This document shows, one piece after another, positions 10,566 to 23,700 of a stretch of DNA of 64,000 nt. A model generated the notes under the pieces. That model worked only from the letters and a program-made list of their open reading frames with translations. It was not told the origin of the DNA and did not search any database. The stretch comes from Pinus tabuliformis (Eukaryota > Streptophyta > Pinopsida > Pinales > Pinaceae). The stretch lies in assembly GCA_031772625.1 (NCBI GenBank), contig CM062815.1, positions 607,927,918-607,991,917 on the forward strand, read 5' to 3'. The position numbers and the translations under genes are program-made. Every line of letters begins with the position of its first letter. The first letter of the stretch is position 1.

Positions 10566-13500
10566 ATGGAAGCTCCTGTCACCCTAAATATCACACCAAT
10601 CACTAGTCCCCACAAGAATTTGGTCCACCTTCCCTTGGTCGATAAAGATTTTCAAATCAAGGACCTTACTTTTGAGGAAACCCCCTTGAAGCTATACTGC
10701 AAGTATCGGGACAATTATCTGAATAATGCTGATAAAATAGGTCTTTGGGAGTCAAACCTACCTAAATATCAATTCCCCACTGTCCATATTTTCCCAGATA
10801 TTTTCCACCAATGCCATGAAAGCTACGATCCCAATATGAGAGCTGTAATGTCCCCTGACCAGAAAGTCATTTTCACCATTACAGCTGAGTCTATAAATGA
10901 AATGTTGCAATTACAGCCTGGCCAGGACCTCACTCCCCTTTCCATTGCCGATTTACTTGAAAAATCTTCAAGGCTGTCCAGTTTCGAAATTAACCAAGTC
11001 AGTCAGACTTTCATTGAAGAAAAATACAGATCAAAAGACCCCCCTCCTTACATGTCATGTGTCTTTACTAGTTTAGGCAGGGATATTGCCACCATGTTTG
11101 CTTGCATTATGGGTTTTACCACTAGTGAGTATGTATATGAAATGGCATTTGCCTTCATGTCTATTTTCACCCTTGGCCAATCTCCTGGAGCCAAATTTGA
11201 CTATGCTACATTCATTGCTGATAAGATGCATGACCAATTCATGAGATTAGAGAACGAGAGAGTATTTAAATATTCTTCAGTCCTGTATCATCTTTTCCTC
11301 TATTACCAAACTGATAAATTCCCTTTCTCTATACAAAATCTTGACACCAGAGGGAACCCTAGGTCAGTCATCTTCTGGACTTCCATTTTTCACTATTCGC
11401 ATTCTTCTCCCCATCCTTATACAGATTTTATTGATCAATTTGTGCATCCAGTAACTACCATGTTGAGAGGAAGTCCCCCTCCTAGAATCAGTGATAATAT
11501 TAAGAGAATTCTTCAGTTATCCAAGCAATACAAGGTTGGGGACTTGTACTTGTACCACAACCATACCGAGATCAAAATTTACGGGTGTGAGCTGCCTCCC
11601 TTTAAACTTCCCAAATACCTCCCCATGCGATTATCTGCCCTGGAGTACTACAGGAAAATGATCAATTTTGATGAAATCCACTTTATGAAGGCTAGGAAGA
11701 AAGCTTAGCTAAGGATAAATGATCACCTAGGGCCATTTATTTGCAACAACAGGAAATCAGGGAAAGAGGCAGAGGAAATCCTTGAGAGATTGAGATTGAA
11801 AAAGAGTTTCATCTGGCCTTATGATCCTCATAGCTTCATATGTGACAGAAGACAAAAGCATAAACTATCCCCCTACATCCATCATAGAATTCTAGAGATA
11901 GAATAGTATGCAAATCAAAATGAATGGGTGGAGGGAACACTTATAGAAAAAGATAGTACACAAGTTGAAGTAGAAAATGTTATGAAAGATTTGGAGAAAA
12001 GACTTGATCTGGATTCCTTTGTACAGGTGCCTAGAGAATCTTCACAGAGACCAACACAGGAGCATAGTGCACAAACATCAGGACAACCAGAGACTTCAGG
12101 ACAGGGAAAAGATTCAAGATCACAGAGTATTTATGAGGAGTTGACCCAAACTGATACAAACATGGGCAACCCTCTAGTATTGCAGACCCCTCTTAATGAG
12201 GAGCGAATTCAAAAAAGAAGTAGGAATGAGGCTAGCCCCTCTACAGTGCCATTGGACTAGGTATATGTAAAGAGACAGAGATTGAATCCTCTGTCTGAGC
12301 AGGAATATGAAGAGACAAGAAGTGACACAGTGCAGACAACACTAGCAGGGGAGACACCATCTACCTCTCAAACACAGGCACTAAACAGGCAGCCAAGTGT
12401 AGAAGTGTCATCACTAAGGACAGTTTCAGAGCAAAGCCAGGATTTGAAAGAAAATTACAAAGAGATTAAGGCTAGGAATGAGTAGCTCAAAGCTCAAACC
12501 TATGCCAAATATCTGAAAATGGCTCCTACAAATCAGACAAGGTTGATGTCAGCCTTTGACATCAAAGAGGGAAAGATGCAGATGAGCTTTTTGAAGCCAA
12601 CAATACAACAACCAAAGTCCATGGCTGATTATTTAAAAACAAATTTTGAAGTTCTTGCCAGAGACATCCACCCAATTGATCAGATTGAGCTCCATAAGCA
12701 AACGGGTGAGATGGTCTATTCCACATTGACTGGTAAAGCCATCACTGCACATCAGTTGTAGAATTATCTGAGTAATATTACAACATAGTTACAGTTAGAA
12801 AAACCCTCTTCTCAGGCTAAGGACACCAGGATAAAATCATTAGAAGACCTGGTGATTGAGTTGGGACATGATTTCAAAGATGTTAAAGCAGATGAAAGCT
12901 TGATAAAGAAAAATAATGATGACATTGCTACACTTAGGAAAAAACTAAAACTCCCTCCCCTCATACATCCACAAATTGCAGAAGTAATTGAGAAACAAAA
13001 CGAGGAAGAACTTATGGAATTGGTCCTTAAGTTGAATGAGCAGTTGAAATAAACAGAGCAAGAACTAGAAAAAGCTTTGCAGTCCAAACAGGGTGAGCCA
13101 ACCACCATTCCTCATACTGTAATACCCATAATTTCTACAGCAGTGCCATCTACTACTGCAACATATTTGGCACCCAACATTCCCATAGCAATAGCTTTGC
13201 CAGCAACAACAACAACAAGTACATCAGAAGCAGCAACAACTTCAACAAAGCAAACAGAAGACTTAATAAAGTCCATGGAGGAAATGAAAATCCAAGCAAT
13301 TGAAATAAATAAACTAAAAGAAATGGTTACCAGCTTGGAAAACAAGTATGAGCTATCACAAATTAATTACATTGAAGAAGAGAGAAAAAATAGAAGGATG
13401 ACTGAAACAATCAAGACATTAGAGAAGGACTTAACATTGGAAAAGCCTTTGAGAGATATTAGAGAGATTTTATGGACCAATATCATTGATTCCATCAATG

Positions 13501-14110
13501 ATATTTGGTCTTCTATCTAGATCATTTTTGAATAGACTGAGTTAGTTAAACTAGCTACAAAGGCTATACAGAAGACCAGGGAAGAATTGGGAGAAAAACC
13601 TGAAGAGGCAACCCAATTGATCAACTTCTTGAATAACAAAAGCAGGCACCAGCTAGAACAATGGGATATCGAGGATCGAACTGGTACTATCCTTGAAATT
13701 AAGAAAGTTATTACTAAAAAGAACTTAATGCTTAACCTGGAAAAAAGATGTCAAAGTATTCAAGAGGACATAGATGATTTTATGTTAAAATATGACATTC
13801 TAAGGAATAAAGGACTTCCAAGCCCACTAGTCATAAATGACAAACTGATGACTCATGATGACTACATTGATAAACTGCACAAACAAGCCAAAAGTCAAGT
13901 CAGCTCTTCCACAGTGAAAGCACTACCTACAAGAAAAGTGTTGTATGATGGTTTGGAAAATCTTTTCTATATTGAGCATGAGGTTAAGCACCTATTCACA
14001 GTCTAGCCCAATTTTGCAAAATACACTGAAGCTGACGAAGTGTACAGGAAATTAATTAGGATGAAGATACTAAATGAAGAATGGTGGACCAATATGACTG
14101 ATATCCTATA
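10566..14110 (+). pseudogene. ORF1 family, copy 1 (unidentified protein, broken)
   Basis: Longest coding-like stretch of an unrecognised family. The N-terminal part (about 380 residues from the ATG at 10566) is globular, with FTITAESINEMLQL, FDYATFIADKMHDQ, VLYHLFLYYQTDKFP and IKIYGCELPPFKLPKYLPMR. A Ser/Thr/Gln-rich linker follows, then a Lys/Glu-rich, coiled-coil-like part (about 12850-13450) and a charged C-terminal part to about 14110. The same order and matching motifs occur in copies 2 and 3 (for example YGCELPP, then a short motif GEM(V/L)Y). The fold vaguely recalls the 'putative plant transposon protein' type domains, but I cannot confirm this. In copy 3 the family sits upstream of gypsy gag-pol, so it may be an extra ORF of an LTR element. 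Several breaks. Confidence 0.6.
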
Positions 14111-15289
14111 ATTTACTATGGTAACTCGAAGGTAAATAGAAAATAGTTACTAAGGTAAAGCCTGGTAAATAGGTAAAGAGTATCAGGAACAGGTAAAGAG
14201 TATCAATAGGGAAAAGTAAGCAAAGATCCAACACAAAATTACTAAAGAAATAGTAAGAGGCAAATCTAAGTTTCAACCTCCAGCTCATTCACAAATAAAG
14301 GGACAACAACAATCAGTTTTCCATTTGTCTCTATCTTTTTGTAAAAGATATTTTGTATTCCCTATAATAAATCTCATGTGGTTATGAGATATTTTTGATG
14401 TAATTTTTGTATAAATACTTCTCCATTCGAAGTATTGTGTGTGGATTCTATAACATATCTGTAAATCTATGCTGTCAAGCTGAGAAAGCTTTTGTACTCA
14501 AATTTGGATTTTTGCTGGAAAAGGAATGAAAGTTGAGGACATTTCATCAGATTCCCGTGCAGTATAATTACAAATAAGTATTCTATCCTTGTGATTTTAT
14601 GTGCTTTCTATATGTTTCAATGTTTCATGCATCTTAAATCTAAATGGTAAAATAGTCAAAGTATATCAGAATTAGCTTTATTGCTCTTTGTTATCAACAA
14701 TCTACCATTTATATGTTTTCTTCTAAACAATTTCGATAAAGGAATTCTTAACTGCTCCTCTATCCCTGTAGTTTTTCTCAAATAAGTCCCTGGTATAAGA
14801 TTCTTAAGTGCCCTCTGCTAGTTGACCTATCTTCCTTTCCTCTTTCTAATCCTAACTTGAGGATTCCTGATTGCCCTCTAGTTTTGAGTAGAAAAATCAT
14901 CCATTCAAGCCCCAAAGTTTGTTTATTATACTATCTTGACTATTGAACTCATACCTCAACAATTTGACTTGATCTAGTGAATTCTCCTTGTTTGACTCCA
15001 TATCCCAATGGCCTAAAAGCCCAGTTTTCCCATTTTTTTCAGAACTCCACCACTCTCAAACAAAACAACCTCACTGAGCATTAATACTAGCCTAAAATCC
15101 TTACAAACATAGCTAAATCATAAAGAGAGAGCCCTCTCTAGACTTAGGTGGGCTAGCACCTGAGTCTAAAAGTTGGTTTGTAGTTACTTTGGATCCTTTC
15201 CTTCTTCCAAATAACTTATAAGGAAAATCTGAGTGATAACACCCATCACAGAGAAAATCTCTTCTATCTACTATAGGTGTCCTAGATCC
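14111..15289 (+). other. Non-coding region after ORF1 copy 1
   Basis: No gene recognised. At about 14355-14440 CCTATAATAAATC (poly(A)-signal-like) is followed by TTGTATAAATACTTC (TATA-like), a combination that could mark a 3' end or a decayed LTR, though no partner repeat was found. The rest is unremarkable AT-rich sequence. Confidence 0.35.
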
Positions 15290-17100
15290 TCAAGATGATC
15301 AGATGATTGTCTTCCCTGTTGACAAGTTAGATAATCCTCTTTTATCTTCAAATGTTTCTTTCCAAATTCCACTCTCCATTCGAAACACCACTGTCCAACG
15401 GTATATCATTGACAAAGGTGCATCCACTTCTGTGATGGCTTCCAATGTTTGGAAATAACTTGGTTCCCTTGACCTATCTTTGTCCACCATCAATTTGCAT
15501 GCATGGAATGGTCATCCTTCATAACCCCTTGGCTTATACCACAACTTCTCAGTCACAGTTACTGGCAAGACCATTTGTATTCACATTGAATTCATTGATG
15601 TTCTCCTTGACTATAACATCCTTTGGGTCACAGTTATACTTATGCCATGTCAACTATCACATATGCGGTTCACTGTAAGATATTCTTTCCCCGCAATGGA
15701 AATATCGTCACTGTCGATCAATTGACGTATTATGATCCAAAAGCCCAGACTTCGCCACAGACCAACATCTTGTCCATGGCCGACAATAAGATTGTCTTGT
15801 CTGTTTCTCCCAGACTCTATAAATATTCCTCATTTCTTGGTACTTACTATGTCCCACCGCCTACTTCTTCTGAGCCTAGCTCATCAAGTGTTTCCATGCT
15901 CCAAGCATCACGGGCTTCCCACAAACAGGCTTCGATGTATGCACAATAGTCCACACCTTCACAAGTCGTTGTGCCTAACTCAACCACACCTAATAGTACA
16001 ACTCCTCAAGGACCACCTCCTTTTGCTGGTGTCTCTCCTTATCCTTTTCCACGTGACTTCATTTCCCCAACCCATAACCATGTATGAGTTGTTCCTCGAA
16101 GTCATTACCCTTTTGGTCAGATAGCTTTCTTGTTTCCACCTCTCGAAATTTTTTCTACACCTGTCATGGCCATATTGAGTCTACCTAATATCACCCTAGG
16201 GATCCCAGTCTAGCACATTGATCCCCCTTCAAACACTCCACCTCATCAGTTAAAACCTTACATCACTTTAACCCCAGTCCAATTGGTCGTTCCTACCCTT
16301 GCCTTTGCTTCAGTTCCACAACATCCTCAATAGGAGGCTACTCCTACTGTGAAAGAATCTGGTGAGGCAGGTAAAGCCTAAAAGAAGCGATCTTAAGACA
16401 AGGCTCCCCCAACAACTCCAGCTGCCCCTAAGCCCATAAAGCCTCTTCCTCCTTGCGCTCTATGTGATGTTGTTGGTCATGCCACCAATAACTATCTTGA
16501 AATCCTTCACATTAAAGAGGTTGTCACTAATACCTTTCTTGATCCTAACATCCCTGAGGTCCAAGTAACCCTTCTTGAATCGGCTAAGATATTCCAATCG
16601 TTACGCACAAACCACCCTTGTGCTCTGTGCAATAACTACGGCCATTATTCCCATCACTTTCCTCATCTTGAAGATTTTCGTGATACACTTCAAGTACTTC
16701 ACGAAATAGAGGTCACTCATACCGAGTCCCCTTCTCCTTTACCTGCGAAGTCTAGTCCCACCCATAGTTCAGAGCAAGAGGTCTCCCAAGCACCCATCCT
16801 GATCCCTCCCCCTGATGTCGCGATGAAGGACAACCCTACTCCCATCCTCTATCTATCATCATTCATGAGATCGCTCACCGAGAACTCCCTAGATATCTCC
16901 TCTTGTGATTCTATTGAACCTCCTTCAGCGGACACATCGGTCTCAACATCGGTAAATGTTCCCTCTACTAGTTTTCTTTTACTGTAGATTTTCCATTTGT
17001 GTTGCAGATCTAGAACAACATCAACCATCAACTTGTTGTTAGGGTCACTTGTCACCTAGTCACTTAAGTGAGGGTTTTTGGTACATCTTCCAGGTATTTT
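15290..17100 (+). pseudogene. Ty3/gypsy protease and zinc-knuckle fossil
   Basis: Plus-strand fossil polyprotein. A retropepsin segment with RYIIDKGASTSVMASNVWK lies at about 15396-15455, followed by an FIDVLLDYNIL segment near 15590. A Pro/Ser-rich linker (YYVPPPTSSEPSSSS) follows, then two CxxC...H knuckle-like segments, CALCDVVGHATNN near 16457 and CALCNNYGHYSHH near 16618. In plant gypsy elements such parts process the polyprotein and bind RNA. It has many breaks and no LTRs of its own were found. It resembles the E2 protease family only distantly, so it is a separate element. Confidence 0.65.
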
Positions 17101-17111
17101 CATACTAGCTT

Positions 17112-20100
17112 GAACCCTAACTGACTTGATTTCAATCTTAAAATGGAATATTTACAAAAACATAAAAACAACATGCTATCATGATTAACACGATCAAAAT
17201 ATCTTCATCGCTACTGAGTTTCTTCTGATGGAAGAGATCTTGGGTCAATGATCTGTATTCATGGAGGATTGATGAACTGGTCACACTTCTACCATAGTGT
17301 TGGGCTTGGTAGAGGAGAGGAAAAGAAGCTATAATATAAAATCTTAAGACTGGTGAGCCCTAAATAATTTTTCCTAGTGTAAAACAAGGTCCTCACAAGC
17401 CATAGAAATTGGGAACCCCTCCTGATACAGTTCACTACAATCTTCCCCTTTAGAGAGGAGGTCTTATCATTATAGGAGTCATCTATGTTCTTAGCCTTTA
17501 CTAGCATTTTATTTTACTACTCCCATGGGATAAATACTCCTACAAGGTCCCAATAGCTGGGAAATCTAGCTCTAACCCTCTCCTTGAATTTCGAGTCAAA
17601 AATAACTACATCTTTAAGCTCTTTTTACAGACATTATTCAACCGTGGCTCTAGCATCTTCCTTCTGGATCATCTTGGAGACCTCCAAGATTGCAATTACC
17701 CAATCTACAATATCTATGGTCCTTAACTCACTGGTTGAATTTTCATTACTATACTGGATGAATTTTTCATTTGTCTCACCATTTCTTCCATCCTCCTCCT
17801 TGGCAGATAGGATAAAGAACTCATAGTCCTTGACTACAATTTTCTGCTCTGCCATCAAGGTTATATTCTCCCAGTTATTCTTCACCTCTATTATTATTTC
17901 ATCCCATATCAGTTGTTTGGCCTGGAGGAGGGACATGCTACTTTTCAGTCTACTTTTTAGCTTAGTAACCTCCTGGTTTACAGTCTGCAGATTTTTTCTC
18001 ATTAGCTCAGTGTTAGTCCTTGTAGTCTCTAATTGTTTCTCCTTTTGTTCAAGAGAATATTGTCATTATCCAAATCCCCTTGCCCCTTCTTGAGTTCACC
18101 TTCAAAGAGTTGACACTTAGTGAGGGTCTAAGTGAGCCGCTTGGTGGGATTTTGTGGATTCTCGGGTACCAACATTGCACGAATATGAGAATATATTCTA
18201 TGTTGGAGCTCTGCCATCTCTTTATTGAGGGATAATACCTCATTATTCCTATCTATAAGCTCCTTGGCTAGAATCTCTTTTTCTCCTACCACATGGGTTA
18301 ATTCCATGGACTGCACATGTTCACTAGAAGGCATCTTTGACTTATGTCTTAGGTCTTAGATCCTGACTTCTAAACTCTAGATAAGAGTCTCTATCATAGC
18401 TTTATATTCTAGGTTCAATATTAGCTTTACAATCATTTATTTGAAGTTCCCGTTCTGTAAATGCAGAGCTCTGGAATTAGCTCTCTCTTGCTTTATTTTT
18501 GTGGCAACCTTCTCCAGTAGCTTATCAACTTTGTTGATTGTCATAGAAATTCATCTTAGATCATTGTAAAGCATCTCTCCCACTTGTCTATGAAAGTTGA
18601 ACTTGTCTGGAAGAGGGACACTATTCATGTTTAGAGATACATCTACATTCTTAACTGTGATCCTGATAAAAGGGGGCTGGGCCGAGGGATGATGTAATGA
18701 AAATTTCATTTGATTTCTCTCCAGGTCCATGGCAGCCATAATTTTGGTGTGGTAAGGGATCAAATGCGATGCTAGTTGATGTCGCATCTCCTCTCTAATC
18801 CTCTTGTTACTTTTTTCTATTACCTTTCCTGCAACCCACTTATATCCTATTGTTGTTGAGCTCCCAATAGAACTCAAAAGTGCTACCTCTATTGATGAAG
18901 AGGAAGAAGCTTGAAGTGGGTCTTCTAAGGTCACCTCTAATCCTGGCTGGTCCAACTTTGTCTCAATCAACCTTGTCTCGATCTCTTCATCAGTTGTTTC
19001 CTATATTTTGGCCCTTTTACTAGAGTGAACTTCTTCCATCTCCACATCTCTAGTCTCATCTACATTCCTCTTCTGAGTTTTATCCTTTGAAGTCAAAGTC
19101 CCAATCTCGATCTCTGTATTAATAGGCCAGGAATCAAAGTTAGCCTTCCCTTCAACTTTGGGCCTATACCCATGATCATAAGCTGAGTCATTAAATCTTT
19201 TCCTTTTCTTTGAAATGATTCCATGGGGTTCATAGTTCCAAATGTCTCCTATTTCAAAATTTAGTTCCTTTAATAAATTTTCAACTGGCTAAAATGCTTG
19301 TTTGGTATTTACAATGAAAGGGCCTATTTGCTTGCCTAATTTTAACATATAGCCTTTCTTGTAAGGAACAAAGTGGATTTGATCCACATGTAGGCTCTGC
19401 TTAATGAATTCTAGGGAAAATATTCTCATGGGCATAAATATAGGTAAACAGTAAGGAGGAAGCTCACACCCATAAACCTTAATTTCAATGTAATCCTCGA
19501 ATAAGTACCAGTCACTCACCTTGGTGTATTTCCTGAGCTAGAGGATTTCTTTTTGCTGGGGAAAAATCCTTGTGGGAGAGACATTGTGAATGATTTTGTA
19601 TGTTGTAGCCGTATATGTAGATATGAATTGCAAAAGACCCTCAATGTTGGGTTTCTTCCTGAAAACAACATCCCATTCAAAGATAAACTTTCTCTATTTG
19701 TGAGAGTCCTTGAGACTGAGGCCCGAGTATTCAAACTCATACACATGGGTGTATAAGACTAAATAAAAAAAATGGAGCAATATCTAAAGAATGCAGTGGT
19801 AGGAAAAAGGTGCAGCTGGAATTTAATGGATTCAACAAGGTAAGTTCAGTAAATTTTTTAGAGTCAGGAGAAACTGGGTACACCAGAGGTTTTTGGATCA
19901 GTTCTAGGTTTATCTCCCAGATATTCACTCCATTAGATGATACAAAGCAATTTTTGTCTTCAACATAAGATGCGACAAGCCATGAAATAAATGCTAGAAA
20001 ATGGTTGAAAGATGGCGTAACTTGGTAATACAACCTCGAATCCACTACCCTAAAGGGGTATTCTCCCTTGAAATGGTGATAATGCACGTCAATTCAGAGG

Positions 20101-20116
20101 TTTGACAGGAGGTAGG
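17112..20116 (-). pseudogene. ORF1 family, copy 2 (main part, broken)
   Basis: Minus-strand relative of copies 1 and 3. Recognisable stretches are FRVVDSRLYYQVTPSFNHFLAF (shortened here to its start near 20050), IEIKVYGCELPPYCLPIFMP near 19470, the NMNSVPLPDKFNFHRQVGEM segment near 18600, a Lys/Glu-rich coiled-coil-like part near 18000 and FLWLVRTLFYTRKNY near 17400. At DNA level it is close to copy 3 over its whole length and lacks the two insertions seen there, so it shows their empty sites. Its N-terminal end continues beyond E6 at 25390-25490. Similarity to copy 3 stops at 17112, next to the protease fossil. Function unknown; many breaks. Confidence 0.65.
20112..20116. other. Target-site duplication of E6 (GTAGG), left copy
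   Basis: GTAGG precedes the TGTTGGG terminus here and follows the right LTR at 25390-25394. Confidence 0.85.
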
Positions 20117-20613
20117 TGTTGGGTGTGTGTTATATTCTTTCGACAACTAACCTCGGGTGTGAAGCCGAGGGTAGGTAACTCCCCCTTCATTGCGCGACGT
20201 GCAGTGGGGGAGTCATGGGGGGGGGGGGGGGTATCCCCCCTTGTCAGGTGGTTTGAGGCAGCACCCCGAAAAACAAAAAATTGGACCCTATATTAGGTGG
20301 GCGTACTTACAGATGATTTTGTGCATGGATTTTGCACATGGTTTTTTACCCATGGTATTTTGTAGATCTGGTCAAGGGAAAAATGGTTATGTTATAATCC
20401 AGTGTTAATGAATTGGGGTTTATGGATGCTTTGACATGTATATATATGTATCGTAACAATGAAAGGATAATAATGTAAAATCAATATGGTAGTCTTGGTT
20501 TTGGGATCTAGTGGAAATCTTTGTGTATTTGTTTTGTGTTTCTCACCATTGTATATTTTCTATTTTTTAAGAATTTATTTGCAGGTAATTTTTGTATAGG
20601 GTTAAAACCTATA
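20117..20613 (+). repeat. Left LTR of E6
   Basis: TGTTGGGTGTGTG to AAAACCTATA. It contains a run of 15 G (20217-20231), GTATATATATGTAT (about 20436-20449) at the site where the right LTR has expanded, and a T-rich stretch near 20560. Confidence 0.85.
20217..20231 (+). repeat. Run of 15 G in E6 left LTR
   Basis: Uninterrupted G run followed by TATCCCCCC; the right LTR has shorter G and C runs at the matching place. It could form a G-quadruplex or a hairpin with the adjacent C run. Confidence 0.9.
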
Positions 20614-20615
20614 TT

Positions 20616-20626
20616 TGGTATTAGAG
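20616..20626 (+). promoter_or_regulatory. Primer-binding site of E6
   Basis: TGGTATTAGAG lies two bases after the left LTR. It matches, with one difference, the initiator tRNA-Met complement TGGTATCAGAG used by most plant copia elements. Confidence 0.8.
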
Positions 20627-20739
20627 TTATTTCGGCTTCAAGGGGACACCTTTGCTGCCGAGGGTTTTTTCTTGGGCTTGTGGTCGACCCTATTCAATGG
20701 GAGATTTGCAAGATCGATTCTTGTGGTGAAAGAAGATGG

Positions 20740-23700
20740 GGACTAGTGGAAAGATAAAGATCGAGGAATTTAATGGTCAGAGTTTTGATTTGTGGAAAAT
20801 CAATATGGAGGATCTGCTCGTGGATAAATATCAGTGGATTGCAGTAGTTCCGGGTATTAAACCAACGACAATGTCTGATGAAGACTAGAATAAGTTGGAT
20901 CCGAAAGCAAAGAGCACAATACAGTTGTGTATCTTAGATTCAGTATTGTTGAATGTATGAAGGAGAAGCTTCAAAAAATATTTTTGGGACAAGTTAGGGA
21001 CTTTGTACCAATCTAAGTCTCAGGTGAATAAACTTCTCCTACGGAAAATGTTGTATAACATGAGGATGAAGGATGGAGACTCGGTGATAGAGCATACGAA
21101 CAACTTTAATGCTGTGGTAAGCTAGTTGTTATCTGTTGTTATTAAAATATCATATGAACATAAGTGCATTAGTTTGTTGTGTTATCTACCAGATTTGTGG
21201 GATAGTTTGGTTTTTGCAATAGGTAGCAATACAACTACCTTGTAGTTTGATGAAATAGTCTCATCTCTATTGTTGGAGGAGACGAGACAGAAAAATATGG
21301 AGGGCCAGAATGGTGATGCCTTTTCTGTATGAGGACGATCCCAAAATAGAAAAAAAAATAATTCCTTTAGTGGGAGATCTAAATATCCAGGAATACTTGC
21401 AAATGTGCGATGGAAATGTGAAAAGGAAGGGAACTTCAAAAAGGACTGTAGATCTAAAGTTTTTGAGAAAGGAAATGGATATAATGATGCTCTTTCTGCA
21501 GAGGCGAAAACCACCTCAGAAGAAAGTGGGGATGTGAACTTTGCTTCTTCTTCAAGTACACATGTAGATTATGAGGCATGGTTGATTAAATCATGTGCAT
21601 CCTTTCACTTCACTCCCCATAGGAAGTGGTTCTGCGAGTATGATAAATATGATGGTGGTGATGTCTTCTTAGGGGATGATAGGAAGAATATAACTTTCAA
21701 TCGTGGAAAATTCAAGTTGAAGTTGCAAGGTGGAAGGATTAGAACACTTACAAGTGTTCTACATATTCCTGCATTAGCCATAAATCTGATTTTTGTAGGC
21801 AAGATGGATGATGCAGGTGTAAAAATAGTGTTCAAGAAAGATACCTACAAGATGGTTAGGGGAGCATTGGTATTGATGTGGGGAGTTAAGATTGGAAATC
21901 TATACAAGATTTAGGGTAGCACTGTTATTGATTAGTGCAACAGTTCTTTGGTTCCTAAAATTGGAGCAGAAAATCTAGTGGTCTATGGAGAAAAGGCCAT
22001 GCTATGGCATCAAAGACTTGGAAATATTGGAGAGATGGGCCTTAAAATACTTCATGGTAAAGGTATGGTAGAAAATATGTCTAATTACTCTCTGGATTTC
22101 GATTCCTATGAAAATTGTGTATATGGGCAGCCGAATCGAGTGAGTTTCCCCTCTGGTGCTAAGAGGGCAAAAGGGATATTAGTGATTTTGCACAGTGATG
22201 TGTTTGGACCTGTGCTGGTTCAATCACTAGGTAATTCTATGTAATATGTATAATTTATAGATGACTTCTCAAGAAATACATGGATATATTTCCTCAGGAA
22301 TAAATCTGCAGTCTTTGAAAGGTTTAAATAATTTAAGGCTCTGGTGGAAAACCGAACAGAGAAGAAGGTAAAGGTGCCAAGGACAGATAACGGTGGAGAG
22401 TTTGTCAAGGAGGAATTTGAATAGTTCTGTAAGAAGTGTGGTATAGCATGGAAGAATACTACTCCATACACACCTCGAAAAAATGGAGTTACAGAAAGAA
22501 TGAACATGACGTTGATGGAAAAGGTAAGAAGCATGCTTAGTGGTGCCGGGTTAGGACAGGAATTCTAGGCAGAGCCAGTGGAGACTGCATGTTACCTGGT
22601 CAACACATCACCTTCATCAGCATTGGAGGATAAGACTCCACAAGAGGTATGGACTAGATAAGAAACCCTCTCTTTCACATTTGATGGTATTTGGCTGTGA
22701 TGAATATGTACATGTTCTAAAGAAGAAAATAACCAAGTTGGATAGTAAATCCGAAAGGTGCATCTTTATTGGATATAAGGATCATTTAAAAGGTTATAAG
22801 CTCTGGAACCCAGAAACAAGGAAGGTTGTGTCCAGCCACGATGTGGTGTTTAGAGAGGTGAAATATGTTATTAAACATGAAATCCTACCAAAGGAACCCA
22901 AGAAGGTATAGTTTGAGCTAAAGGTGGAAGAATCAGACTCTACAATAGAAGAGGAATCAGAAGATGAAGAGCCACAAACTCTAACTGTGAGAAGATCAGT
23001 TCGAGAGAGAAGGAAACAAAAACAATATAGTCCAGCTGCTTTCTTTTCAAATTTTTCTTTATCTATTACTGATGATAATCCTAGAACTGTTAGGTAAGCA
23101 GTAGATTTAGAGAATGGAAAACTCTGGAAAGAAGCCATGGTTGATGAAATGGCATCTTTGCACAAAAATGAGGCTTGGGATTTGGTGGATTTGTCCGCTG
23201 GAAGGAAACCCATTAGCAGCAAATGGGTGTTTAAGAAGAAGATGAATGTAGAAGGCAAGGTGCAGAAATACAAATCTAGGTTGGTAGAAAAAGGTTATTC
23301 CCAGGTGCTGGGAATTAATTCTGGTGATATTTTTTCTCCTATTGCCAAGGTAGCTTCTATTATATTACTTTTATTTGTTGTTTCTCCTTTTGATTTTGAT
23401 GTAGAACAGATGGATGTGAAGACATAATTTCTTCACGGGGATTTGGAAGAAGAGATCTACATGAAGCAACCTGAAGGCTTTGTGGTGAAGGGTAAGAAAG
23501 AACTGGTATCCAGGTTTAAAAAGTCTCTGTATGGGTTAAAACAACCACCAAGGATATGGTATAAAAAATTTGATACATACATACGGGGACTTGGCTTCAC
23601 TAGAAGAAAAATAGATAACTGTGTGTATTTTAAATTAATTTGTGACCATGTTATTTATTTGGTCTTGTATGTGGATGATATGTTGCTGATTGGAAATAAT

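Noticed and set aside
14355-14440. Host gene terminator and promoter
   Set aside because: The signals are short and common in AT-rich plant DNA, and no gene with a recognised product adjoins them.
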